This document shows, one piece after another, positions 43,047 to 51,560 of a DNA stretch of 64,000 bases. The position numbers and the translations under genes are program-made. The stretch spans positions 1-64,000 of the forward strand of contig JADYYK010000134.1 of NCBI GenBank assembly GCA_020853705.1, given 5' to 3'. The stretch comes from Deltaproteobacteria bacterium (GTDB lineage: Bacteria; Myxococcota_A; Polyangia; Haliangiales; JADYYK01). The first letter of the stretch is position 1; every line of letters begins with the position of its first letter. A model generated the notes under the pieces. The model did not search any database. It was not told where the DNA came from and was given only the letters and a program-made list of their open reading frames with translations.

Positions 43047-46000
43047 TCAGCGCGCCGGCTCCGGCGTCGTGTCCCGGCCGGACGGCGGGGGCGGCGCGGC
43101 CCCAGCGGGCGCGAGGTCGGCGTCGTCGCCCCGGGTGGCGGCGTGGACGCCGGCCAGACGGGCGAAGATGGCCTCCAGCTCGGCGCGGGCGTCGTCGATG
43201 ACGCGCTGGGCCCGCTCGGCTTCGCTGGCCGGATCGTTGCCGCCGACCTCGGCGCCGCCCTCGGCCCGCGCCCGCGCGGCCTCCAGCCGGGCCTGGGCCG
43301 CGCTGAGGCGGTCGCGCAGCTCGACCAGCTGCTGCCGCGCTTGCCGGAGCACCTGTGACGCCTCACCGAGCTCGTGACGCCGCGTGGCTCGCGCGCTGTG
43401 GTCACCCGTCGCGCCGAGCCGGTCGAAGCCTGCGCGCACCCGGCCCTCGAGCCTGGCGAGGCCGGCCAGGTCCTGGCTGGCGCGCTGCTGCAGCAGCACC
43501 AGCTCCTGGCGTGGTCCCAGGATCTCGAAGCCGGGCCGCCCCCGGGGACGCGGCGCGGCCCCGGGCCCCTGCGCCCGGCGGCGCGCCAGCTCGGCGTCAT
43601 CACCCGCCTCGCGCACCCAGCGCTCGTAGCGCGCCTTGGCCTCGCCGTCGGCGTCTCCGGCGGCCTCGTCGAGGCCTTCGCGCCGACGCGCCAGGAACTC
43701 GTCGATCGTGGTGGGGCCGTCGTCGCTGGCGGCCTGGCACATGAAGAGCCTGGCCTCGGACCCGACCAGGCGGTGGCGATTGAGGTGCAGCTCACGCGCC
43801 GCGGCCAGGAGCCGGCTGCGCGTCGCGGCGTGGGCCAGGCGCGCCTCCAGCCCGGCGCTCTTCAGGCTCTCCAGCACCTCGGTGACGAAGCGCGCCGGCA
43901 GCTCCTCCCAGCCCTCGGCGCGCCAGGCCTCCTCGCTGACCCCGATGGCGGCCAGCGCCCCCGCCAGCGCCTGCGGCAGCTGGCCCACCACCGCCCGGCC
44001 AGTGTCGACCGCGCGCCCGCCAGCGCCCGAACGACCGCGCGGGCCGGCCCCATCACCGTCGCCATCGCCCTGGGCGTGGCGCCTCGATTTCGGGAGCACG
44101 CGCTTGCCCAGCCCCTCGAGCGCCGCCTGCAGGCTCTGGCGCAGCGCGCTCGCCGGCAGCTCGCGGATCTTGCGCTCCAGCGCCGGCCCCAGCGCGTCGA
44201 GGCCCTGGTTGAAGACGGCGATCCAGGCGTCGACATCGGTCACCGTGGTGGCGCCTCCCGCCAGCACCCCCTGCAGCAGCGCCTCCAGGTAGTCCTCGCC
44301 GAGCTCGCGCGCCAGCTTGGCCAGGCCGCTCGTGGCCGGGGTCGCGGCGGCCTGGCTGACGATGACGCGGGTGACCTGGCGCGCGGCCTCGCGGCTGGTC
44401 ATGCCGACGGCCAGGCGGCCCTTGAGCGCGGCGGTGAAGCCCTGGCCGAAGCCGAGCGCGGCCCCGCTGGCGACGCCGAGCGCCAGCTCGCGCAGCGCGT
44501 TGTCGGTGAGGTCGTAGTCCTCGCCCTCGACGCCCTCGCGCGTCAGCGCCGCCGCCCCCGCCCCCGCGGCCCCCGCGACGGCCCCGAAGGCGACCGACCA
44601 GAACGCCGCCGCCAGGCCGGTGCCCACGCCGGGCAGGAGCGCGCTGACCACCACGGTCGCGATGGTGCCGACCACCACCGCGGCGACGTCGCCGGCGGCC
44701 GACTTGGCCTCGCGATAGCCGCCCAGGGCCTGATCCGCCGCCTCGCCGGTGCGCTGCAGGTCGGCCTGCTCCTCGCCGCTGTACTCGTTGTAGTCGGACG
44801 GATCGGTCCCGGTCATGGCCTCGCGCACACGACGCTGGTGGTCGTCCTGGCGCCGGTCGGCGATGGTGCCCTCGGCGCCGGCCACGATGTCGGCGACGTC
44901 GTGGTTGGTGCGCTCGCCACGCGACTTGCGGTGTTCGTAGGCGCGCTCCTCGGCGCGCGCCAGCTCCTCGCGCACCGGGTTGTGGATCAGGGTCTGCGCA
45001 TCGGCGTCGCCCTCGGCGCCGATGGCGGCGGCGATCAGCGGCGCCGGCAGCCGGGGCACGCGGTCGAGCAGCAGCTTGCGCCAGCGCCGGTACTCGTCCG
45101 CGCGCAGCGTGCCCTCGGGCGCGCGGGGGTCGCTGTCGTCGGTGACGGTCCCGGCGTGCGGCAACAGCAGACGCTCGAAGCTGCGCGACTCCACGATGGG
45201 GTGGTTGGCGAACTGGGCGCGCGCCTGCACCACCGCGGCCTCGGCCTCGGCCAGCCCGGGCGGGGGCTCGCCCCACATCGCGCCAGGATCGGAGGGCTGC
45301 AGCGCGTCGCGGCGCGCCCGCGCGGCCTGCCAGATCTCGTACATGTCGCGCAGGCTGGCCGCGCCCTCGGCGGGCAGGCTGCGCACGCTGGTCCATTCGC
45401 CGACCAGCTGCTCGTCCGAGGCCGTCGCGATGGCGGCGGCGATGTCCTCCTCGTCGTCATTCCAGGTGCCGAGCTGCTGGCGCAGGAGTTCGGCGCTGGG
45501 ATCGGTGATGCGCTCGATGGCCTGCCGGACGATCTGGATCTGATAGGGCAACAGGCCGCTGTCGGCCAGCAGCGCGCCGGTCTCGAGCGCCAGCTCGCCG
45601 CGCAGCCGGGTCTCCTCGGCCTCGGGTGACGCGGACGCCGCGCCAGCGTCGGACGGCTGCCCCGACCGACCAGGGTCCACCGCCCTGGCCCCCCGGGGCC
45701 TGAGATCGGCGCGGTAGGCCTCCAGACCGGCGCGCAGGACGTCCTCCCACTCGCCGATGCTGGCCGCCAGCACCAGCTTCTCGCGCACCAGGCCATAGGT
45801 CAGCCCCAGGCGCCGCTGCTCGGCGGCGTCGACCTTCACCGCCGCCGCGCTGCCCAGGCCGAGCGCGCTGGCGCCCGGCACCGCGAACGACAGCAGCTTG
45901 CGCACCGCCTCGACCTGATCGTCATCGACCGCCCCGAGCAGCTGGCCGCACAGGCGCAGGTCGCCGCGCAGGAGCTCCAGCTCGTCCGGGCGCAGGGCCA

Positions 46001-49000
46001 GCAGGCGCCGGAAGATCTCCTTCTCGTCGAAGTCGATGTCCCCCGCGGCGTCAGCGCTGCTGCGCGAGGCCTGCTCCAGCGCGACCAGGTTGTCGGCCCG
46101 GCCCTCCGCCGCCTGCGAGGTCAGCAGCCACATGGCGTCGCGCACGCTGTCCTCGGTGTTCATGATGGCGAGCACCCGGCGCACGAACTCGGGATCGCGG
46201 GCGCGACGCGCACGCTCGCCGGGGGGCATGGCGCGCAGCGCGGCCAGCACCTGCTCCTCGTCCTCGCTCCAGTCGCCCTCGGTCATCAGCATGCCGTCGA
46301 TGCCGCCCTCGCCGCCCTTGAGGATGGCGTCCTCGACGCCACCGCGGTCGGTGCCGCTGAGCTCGTCGTCGATGATGTTGGCGACCACCGGGTTGGCCAG
46401 CATGGCGCTGCACTCGGCGCGTAGACGCGCGTTGACCACCAGCTCGAAGCCGTCCTGGGCCTCGGGGTCGCGCGGGCGCCCGCCCAGCTCCTTCTCGATG
46501 GCCACGCGGCGCTGCTGGAAGTACGCGCGGACGTCGGCGCGCATGCCGTCCTCGTCGGTCTGATCGAACCAGGAGCCCGAGGTGCCGTGACAGCGCGACG
46601 CCAGCATGTCGGCCAGGCGCAGCTGCCCGGTCAAGGCCAGCGAGACCCGGCGCCACTCGTGCGGCGCCAGCGTCTCGCGCAGCCGCGCCAGCAGGCCGTC
46701 GTCCTCGAGCAGCGCTCGCGCCTCGGCATCCGACGCCGACTCGACCGCCTGGTACAGCGAGTTGGTGCTGGCCTCGTGGTCCTTGACCTCGCTGCGGCGC
46801 ATCAGCAGCGCGCTCTCGATGGCCCCGCGCGCATCGACCTTGCCGAGCTCGGCCACGCTGGCCAGCTCGTGGCGCGCCGCCGCGCTGCCGCGCACGTCCA
46901 CGGCCTCGTCGTCCACCAGCTTGCGTCCCGCCTCGGTGCCGCGCCCGCCCACGTTCATGGCGACCCAGGTCGGCGTCTGCTGCAGTCCGCCGGCGTGCGA
47001 CGGCGAGCGCTCGAGCTCCAGCCCGGTGGCCGGGTCGATCTGCACCTGGCGCGCGCCGCGCTCGGCCTGGCGGACATAGAACAGGAGGTCGATGCCGCCC
47101 GAGAGCTGCCGGAAGGCGACGTGGATGAGGCGCTGCTCCTCGGCGGTGTGGCGGGCCAGCTCCTGGGTCAGCAGGTTGCTGTTGCCGTCGCCGTGCAGCA
47201 GCGTCCACAGCCGCTCTGCGCTGGCGATGGCGGTCTCGCGGGTGAACCCGGGGGCGACCAGGAAGCGGTTCTCGGGGCCGAGCTGGGGCCCCGCCTGATC
47301 GGCGGCATCGGCCACCACCTCGGCCTCGAGGGCGCCCGGCTCGACGCCCAGCGCCTGCGTGATGGCGTCACGCCCCGCGGGGTGGCCGCCGCGCACCAGG
47401 CCGCGCGCGATCTCGAGCGCGTGACGCTGCGGCTCGATGCCGCACTCGCGCAGGTAGAGCGCCGCGAAGCTCTTGACCTCGCCGTCGCCGGAGCGCGCCG
47501 CCGCCGAGCGCCCGTCGTCGCGCACCGAGGCCAGCCCCGGCGCCGGGGCCGCGAACGAGGCGCCGCCCAGCTTGCTGTGCAGCAGCGCTCCGGCGGCCTC
47601 GATGCGCGCCGGCTGCGAGGCCGGGTGCAGCGCGGCCAGCGCCGCGAACACCGCGTCGACGTCCTGTCGCGCGGTGGCGTACTGCGCGGCGGCGCTGCGC
47701 TCCTGGTCGGTCCCCGCGGCGCGGGCCGCGACGCTGGCGGGGTCGAGACCGAGGCTGGTCTGCAGCGCCGACAGCGCCTCGCCGTCGAACTGCCGCGCCA
47801 GATCACGCCCGAGCTCGCTGCCCTGGCCGCGATAGGCGTTGGCCAGGAGCTCGATGGCGTGCGGCGCGCGCTGGTCGCCGATCTTGCCCGCGACCTCGCG
47901 CAGCGCGGCGTCGGCCGGCTCGCGATAGGCCTGCCACAGCGCCTCGACGTCGTCACGATCCGCGCTGAACTCGTCGAGCTCTTCGAACAGCTTGGCGGCG
48001 TGCTCGGCCACGTGCTGGCTCAACGACCCAGCCCCGCACTGGACCTCTGCGAGGGCCTGGTGCAGCGGCACCGCGCCCTGCCCCGCCTTGCGCTGGCCGT
48101 CACCGGCGCGCGCCGCACGCCCCCCGAAGCTGCCCACGGTGGCGGCGTCGACCTCCATCGCGAAGACGCCGCGCACGGCCGCCACGGCGCTGGGGGTGAA
48201 GAGCCGCGCGATCCGGGTCTCCAGGGCGTCGCCACCCAGGCGTCGATCGACCTCCCCGCGCAGCACCTTGCCCAGGTGCCGCCCGGCGCGCCGCCACAGG
48301 CCGACCATGTGCGCCGACGCGGCCTCATGGCTGAAGGCGCGCACCGCGTCCAGGAGCTCGTCGTCGGTGGCGAAGCTGGCGTTGACCGCGTCCTCCACCG
48401 CCCTGGGTGCGACGAACGTGAACACGCTGCGGGCGACGTTCTGCGCGCTGTCGACCCAGCCGTCCGACTCTTCCTGGTCGAGGATCTGGTTGACCGCCTC
48501 CTCGATCGCATCAGCGTGGCGCTGGATGAAGCCCTCCAGCTCGGCCTCCTCGGCGAGGTTGAGCGGCAGGTCGGCGCGCGGATCGGGGTTGACCACCGCG
48601 AACAGCTGGTCGGTCGCCGGATCGTTGCTGCTGGCGGGCTGCTCGCCCCAGGCGCCCAGCACCAGGTGGTAGGGCACCACCTTGAGGCCATCCGCTTCGA
48701 CCAGCTGGCTGAGCGGCGCCAGCGCCTCGCGCAGGGGCAGGTTGAAGCGGCCGGCCTGGAAGGCGGCGTGGCGACCATGCGCCAGGGTCAGCCTCACCAC
48801 CTCGGCGCCATCGCCCGCGCGGGCGGCCAGCAGCAGCTGCTCGGCCACATCGGGCTGCAGGCTCCCGGTCGTGATCAGGCGGATGACCTGGGTGTGCTCG
48901 TCTGCGGGCAGCGTGTTGATGACGTCGTCGACCAGCGGGGCGTGGCGCAGCAGACGCTGGCGCTGCGCGCGGTGCGCCTCGCCGGGCAGCGCCTGCAGGT

Positions 49001-50042
49001 GGTCGCGCAGGACCTCGAAGCGCGAGCGCTCGCCCAGCGCCTCCTCGTCTTGGCCGGTGCAGGCGTTGTAGAGCTGCTCGACCGGATCGAGCTGCAGCGT
49101 GATGGCCTTGACCGCGCTCGGCGACAGCGACGACTGCAACAGCACCTCGCCCACCAGCGCATCGTCATACAGCCGCGCCTTGCTGGCCGCATCGAGGCCG
49201 GCCAGTGACTCCGCGAGCGCCGCCTCCGTCAGGCTGGGTGGTGAGGACGGCCGCTCGCCCTGCGTGCCGATACCGAACAGGCGCTGGCGCAGCGCCAGGT
49301 AGGGGCCATCGTCGTCCTGCCGCACCTCCTGCGTGCCTGACGCCGGGGCGCCCGCCTTGGCGGTCTGCGGCTGGGGCGCGGCGTCGACCCCGGAGCCCTG
49401 CAGCGCCGCGATGATGGCCTGGCCGCCCGGGCCCAGCTTGCGCAGCGGATCATAGAAGTGGTGCGCGGTGTCGTGCAGCCACTTCAGCCCGAGCGGCCCC
49501 AGCTTGAAGCGCGCGTTGAGGATGCGCCCGGTGACCTTGCCCGGGTCGCCGCCGCCACCGACCCAGTCGATGAGCAGCGACAGGTCGCGGAACGTGGGCT
49601 GATCCTGCTCCCACTGGCCGCGCGCGTCAGCGAAGGCGGCGCGCAGCGGCAAGGCTGCCCGCAGGTCGACCGGCAGCTCGTCGAGCGACTGGAAGAAGCG
49701 CTCCAGCATGGCCAGACCGACCGGGTACAGCCACATGCCGTAGTCCATGAAGCGGTAGACCTCGGCCTTGAAGGCCTCCGGCTCGGGCAGCTCGGCTGGT
49801 GCCTGCCCGCGGGGCGCCACCACGCGATGGAAGATGGGGGCGACCAGCCCTGACCACATCGCGCTGGCGCCGAACCAGGCCGAGGTGCGCTGGATGGCCG
49901 GATCGATGCGCTCGCCGGCCTGGTCCGCACCGGGCGCTCGCGGCTCGGCGCTGCGGCCCTCGGGCAGCCAGTCAGGCCCGCGCGCCGGCGCCTGCTCAGG
50001 CGGGGCAGGCGTGCCCATGTCCCCGCCGCCCTGACCCGCCAC
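43047..50042 (-). CDS. Giant 2331-residue protein, unknown; annexin-like repeats and hydrophobic core segment
   Basis: GTG 50042 start (ATG 50018 is an alternative). No signal peptide. Most of the chain is acidic, helical repeat sequence. Several stretches resemble annexin-type modules, e.g. AYRGQGSELGRDLARQF near residue 730. Around residues 1780-1880 is a Gly/Ala-rich hydrophobic segment (VVVGTIATVVVSALLPGVGTG) followed by GEDYDLTDNALRELALG. The end is coiled coil. Size, lack of signal and the internal membrane-active-looking segment recall cargo of contractile injection systems or polymorphic toxins, but no such apparatus or toxin motif is seen. It converges with hemN. Confidence 0.8.
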   Translation of the reverse strand: MAGQGGGDMGTPAPPEQAPARGPDWLPEGRSAEPRAPGADQAGERIDPAIQRTSAWFGASAMWSGLVAPIFHRVVAPRGQAPAELPEPEAFKAEVYRFMDYGMWLYPVGLAMLERFFQSLDELPVDLRAALPLRAAFADARGQWEQDQPTFRDLSLLIDWVGGGGDPGKVTGRILNARFKLGPLGLKWLHDTAHHFYDPLRKLGPGGQAIIAALQGSGVDAAPQPQTAKAGAPASGTQEVRQDDDGPYLALRQRLFGIGTQGERPSSPPSLTEAALAESLAGLDAASKARLYDDALVGEVLLQSSLSPSAVKAITLQLDPVEQLYNACTGQDEEALGERSRFEVLRDHLQALPGEAHRAQRQRLLRHAPLVDDVINTLPADEHTQVIRLITTGSLQPDVAEQLLLAARAGDGAEVVRLTLAHGRHAAFQAGRFNLPLREALAPLSQLVEADGLKVVPYHLVLGAWGEQPASSNDPATDQLFAVVNPDPRADLPLNLAEEAELEGFIQRHADAIEEAVNQILDQEESDGWVDSAQNVARSVFTFVAPRAVEDAVNASFATDDELLDAVRAFSHEAASAHMVGLWRRAGRHLGKVLRGEVDRRLGGDALETRIARLFTPSAVAAVRGVFAMEVDAATVGSFGGRAARAGDGQRKAGQGAVPLHQALAEVQCGAGSLSQHVAEHAAKLFEELDEFSADRDDVEALWQAYREPADAALREVAGKIGDQRAPHAIELLANAYRGQGSELGRDLARQFDGEALSALQTSLGLDPASVAARAAGTDQERSAAAQYATARQDVDAVFAALAALHPASQPARIEAAGALLHSKLGGASFAAPAPGLASVRDDGRSAAARSGDGEVKSFAALYLRECGIEPQRHALEIARGLVRGGHPAGRDAITQALGVEPGALEAEVVADAADQAGPQLGPENRFLVAPGFTRETAIASAERLWTLLHGDGNSNLLTQELARHTAEEQRLIHVAFRQLSGGIDLLFYVRQAERGARQVQIDPATGLELERSPSHAGGLQQTPTWVAMNVGGRGTEAGRKLVDDEAVDVRGSAAARHELASVAELGKVDARGAIESALLMRRSEVKDHEASTNSLYQAVESASDAEARALLEDDGLLARLRETLAPHEWRRVSLALTGQLRLADMLASRCHGTSGSWFDQTDEDGMRADVRAYFQQRRVAIEKELGGRPRDPEAQDGFELVVNARLRAECSAMLANPVVANIIDDELSGTDRGGVEDAILKGGEGGIDGMLMTEGDWSEDEEQVLAALRAMPPGERARRARDPEFVRRVLAIMNTEDSVRDAMWLLTSQAAEGRADNLVALEQASRSSADAAGDIDFDEKEIFRRLLALRPDELELLRGDLRLCGQLLGAVDDDQVEAVRKLLSFAVPGASALGLGSAAAVKVDAAEQRRLGLTYGLVREKLVLAASIGEWEDVLRAGLEAYRADLRPRGARAVDPGRSGQPSDAGAASASPEAEETRLRGELALETGALLADSGLLPYQIQIVRQAIERITDPSAELLRQQLGTWNDDEEDIAAAIATASDEQLVGEWTSVRSLPAEGAASLRDMYEIWQAARARRDALQPSDPGAMWGEPPPGLAEAEAAVVQARAQFANHPIVESRSFERLLLPHAGTVTDDSDPRAPEGTLRADEYRRWRKLLLDRVPRLPAPLIAAAIGAEGDADAQTLIHNPVREELARAEERAYEHRKSRGERTNHDVADIVAGAEGTIADRRQDDHQRRVREAMTGTDPSDYNEYSGEEQADLQRTGEAADQALGGYREAKSAAGDVAAVVVGTIATVVVSALLPGVGTGLAAAFWSVAFGAVAGAAGAGAAALTREGVEGEDYDLTDNALRELALGVASGAALGFGQGFTAALKGRLAVGMTSREAARQVTRVIVSQAAATPATSGLAKLARELGEDYLEALLQGVLAGGATTVTDVDAWIAVFNQGLDALGPALERKIRELPASALRQSLQAALEGLGKRVLPKSRRHAQGDGDGDGAGPRGRSGAGGRAVDTGRAVVGQLPQALAGALAAIGVSEEAWRAEGWEELPARFVTEVLESLKSAGLEARLAHAATRSRLLAAARELHLNRHRLVGSEARLFMCQAASDDGPTTIDEFLARRREGLDEAAGDADGEAKARYERWVREAGDDAELARRRAQGPGAAPRPRGRPGFEILGPRQELVLLQQRASQDLAGLARLEGRVRAGFDRLGATGDHSARATRRHELGEASQVLRQARQQLVELRDRLSAAQARLEAARARAEGGAEVGGNDPASEAERAQRVIDDARAELEAIFARLAGVHAATRGDDADLAPAGAAPPPPSGRDTTPEPAR

Positions 50043-50088
50043 GCCCAGACATGCGCCTTGTACGCCGGCGCCGGGGGCAGCCTCCCTG

Positions 50089-50463
50089 CTAGGGCAGCGC
50101 GGGCATGGTCACCAGCGCGCGCACCACGTCGAGCGCCGAGATCACACCGACCACATGACCGCTGGGGCCGACCACCACCAGCCGATGGTGCCCGGTCGCC
50201 GCGATGCGGCGCGCCGCCGCGCGCACATGGTCGCCCTCCGCCACCATCACCGGCGGGACGCTCATGCAGTCGACCACCAGCGCGCCGGGCGGGGCGTCGA
50301 CCAGATCGTTCCACGCCACCACGCCGATGGGGCGATCCTCGAGGTCGAGCACCGGCGCACCCGAGACGTGCATCGAGCGCAGGTATTCCAGCGCGTGGGC
50401 CGCCGGCTCGGACGGCCGCACGCTGCACACCTTGCGCGTCATGATCGCGTCGACCTTCATCAT
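50089..50463 (-). CDS. Two-CBS-domain protein
   Basis: 124 residues made almost only of a CBS pair: VDAIMTRKVCSVRPSEPAAHALEYLRSMHVSGAPVLD and CMSVPPVMVAEGDHVRAAARRIAATGHHRLVVV with GVISALDVVRAL. CBS pairs bind adenine nucleotides and act as energy sensors. It is 38 bp downstream of the Usp-CBS gene and probably cotranscribed. Confidence 0.9.
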   Translation of the reverse strand: MMKVDAIMTRKVCSVRPSEPAAHALEYLRSMHVSGAPVLDLEDRPIGVVAWNDLVDAPPGALVVDCMSVPPVMVAEGDHVRAAARRIAATGHHRLVVVGPSGHVVGVISALDVVRALVTMPALP

Positions 50464-50474
50464 GCTGTGGGGTT

Positions 50475-50491
50475 CTGCAACAGCCGGGCCG
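50475..50491 (-). promoter_or_regulatory. Weak sigma-54-like site before the CBS gene
   Basis: Minus strand ACGGCCCGGCTGTTGCA: -12 TTGCA is good, -24 is CGGCCC, GG-N10-GC spacing holds and the -12 C is 14 nt before ATG 50463. No CGCA-N5-TGCG sites lie at -64 or -94, so it may be fortuitous. Confidence 0.3.
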
Positions 50492-50501
50492 TCACCACGG
50501 C

Positions 50502-51356
50502 TCAGTGCCGCGCCGGCAGATCGCCGCGATCGAACACGCCCTCGACCTGCTGGGCCTCGCTGAGCACCACCGCGCGACGCGCGCTGCGGCCCTCCAGGCG
50601 GGCGGCGACGACGTGGGCATCCTCGCTGGCGCGGCAGGTCGGCACCGTGCGCGTCATGACGTCGGACACCGAGGCGACCACGTCGTTGGCGCTGGAGGCC
50701 AGCCGCAGCATCACGTCGCGGTGGGTCACGGCGCCCAGGAACTTGCCGCCGGCGTCGACCACGGGCATCAGGCCGGCCTCGAGATCAGCCATTTTTCGGG
50801 CGCATTCGTGCAGGCTGGTGTGCGGGTGCACGTGGCCGACGTTGCGCCGCATGAGCTCGCCGCAGGTGGGCTGCAGCCGGGTGTACCGGTGCGACTCGCG
50901 GGTGGCCTCGGGCATGCGGCAGGTCAGCACCGAGCATGGCGCCAGCCGCACCACGCGCTCGGCCACCGAGCCGATGACCAGGTGGCGCAGCCCGGTGCGC
51001 CCGTGGGTGCCCATGACGACCAGATCGACGTGGTTCTTGGCCACGTAATCGACGATGGCGCGGTAGGGCTCGCCGGTGGCCATCGCGGTCTCGACCCGCG
51101 GGGCGCCCTGCTCGAGGGCGCGCACCCGCCAGCGCTCGAGCTCGTTGTCGCGCAGCTGGCGCGCGCGCTCGGCGGCCTCGGCGGTGGTCAGGCTGTAGGC
51201 CTCGGCGACCAGGTCGAGGTGCTGGGGGAAGACGTGCAGCACGGTCAGCGTGGCGTCGTGCAGGCGGGTCATCGCCGCAGCCACCCGCAGCGCCTCGCCC
51301 GACCCCTCCGAGAAGTCCACGGGACAGCAGATCTTGCGCCAGGTCGGGGTTTCCAT
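50502..51356 (-). CDS. Universal stress protein fused to a CBS pair
   Basis: 284 residues from ATG 51356, chosen for the GGAGGG ribosome site and the standard Usp start TWRKICCPVDFSEGSGEAL. The Usp domain has VVMGTHGRTGLRHLVIGSVAERVVRLAPCSVL (about 105-135). The CBS pair occupies about 160-284 (GELMRRNVGHVHPHTSLHECARKM, GAVTHRDVMLRL, DVMTRTVPTCRASEDAHVVAARL). It is likely an adenine-nucleotide-responsive stress protein. A long upstream extension in frame lies opposite the cytochrome operon and is not real. Confidence 0.9.
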   Translation of the reverse strand: METPTWRKICCPVDFSEGSGEALRVAAAMTRLHDATLTVLHVFPQHLDLVAEAYSLTTAEAAERARQLRDNELERWRVRALEQGAPRVETAMATGEPYRAIVDYVAKNHVDLVVMGTHGRTGLRHLVIGSVAERVVRLAPCSVLTCRMPEATRESHRYTRLQPTCGELMRRNVGHVHPHTSLHECARKMADLEAGLMPVVDAGGKFLGAVTHRDVMLRLASSANDVVASVSDVMTRTVPTCRASEDAHVVAARLEGRSARRAVVLSEAQQVEGVFDRGDLPARH

Positions 51357-51378
51357 GAGGCCCTCCAGCCTCTGAATC

Positions 51379-51395
51379 AGCATGCGCTGTGCCAT
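51379..51395 (-). promoter_or_regulatory. Sigma-54 promoter of the Usp-CBS gene
   Basis: Minus strand ATGGCACAGCGCATGCT: perfect TGGCAC, ATGC at -12, GG-N10-GC. Predicted start about 51368. The upstream sites shared with the cytochrome operon lie at about -97 and -127. A perfect palindrome GGGTGCGCACCC (51427-51438) sits at -64. Confidence 0.7.
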
Positions 51396-51458
51396 GCGCC
51401 TCCCTGGTGGCGGACCGCAGGACCACGGGTGCGCACCCATACACGCCGGCGATGCGCC

Positions 51459-51501
51459 CGCATCCGCTGCGGTGTGTCGAGGGGGTGCCGCAAAATCTGC
51501 G
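51459..51501. promoter_or_regulatory. Paired activator sites CGCA-N5-TGCG before the cytochrome operon
   Basis: Two perfect copies, 51459-51471 and 51489-51501, exactly 30 bp apart and centred at -94 and -64 from the predicted start of the multiheme operon, the same positions as at the usp promoters. Confidence 0.7.
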
Positions 51502-51531
51502 CGGCGGATACCCCTGAATTCACGGTGGAGT

Positions 51532-51548
51532 CCGGCATGCACCTTGCG
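51532..51548 (+). promoter_or_regulatory. Sigma-54 promoter of the multiheme cytochrome operon
   Basis: CCGGCATGCACCTTGCG: GG-N10-GC with TTGC at -12, -24 as CGGCAT. Predicted start about 51559, 2 nt before ATG 51561. A TAGGCT at 51549-51554 also fits the vegetative leaderless pattern, so dual control is possible. Confidence 0.65.
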
Positions 51549-51560
51549 TAGGCTGCGCGC

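Noticed and set aside
43355-45629. Long plus-strand frames opposite the giant gene
   Set aside because: Arg/Gln/His-rich antisense composition, no start signals, no domains.
51549-51554. TAGGCT as sole promoter of the cytochrome operon
   Set aside because: It fits the leaderless -10 class, but the GG-N10-GC element with two perfect upstream sites at -64/-94 is the stronger explanation. Both may be used.
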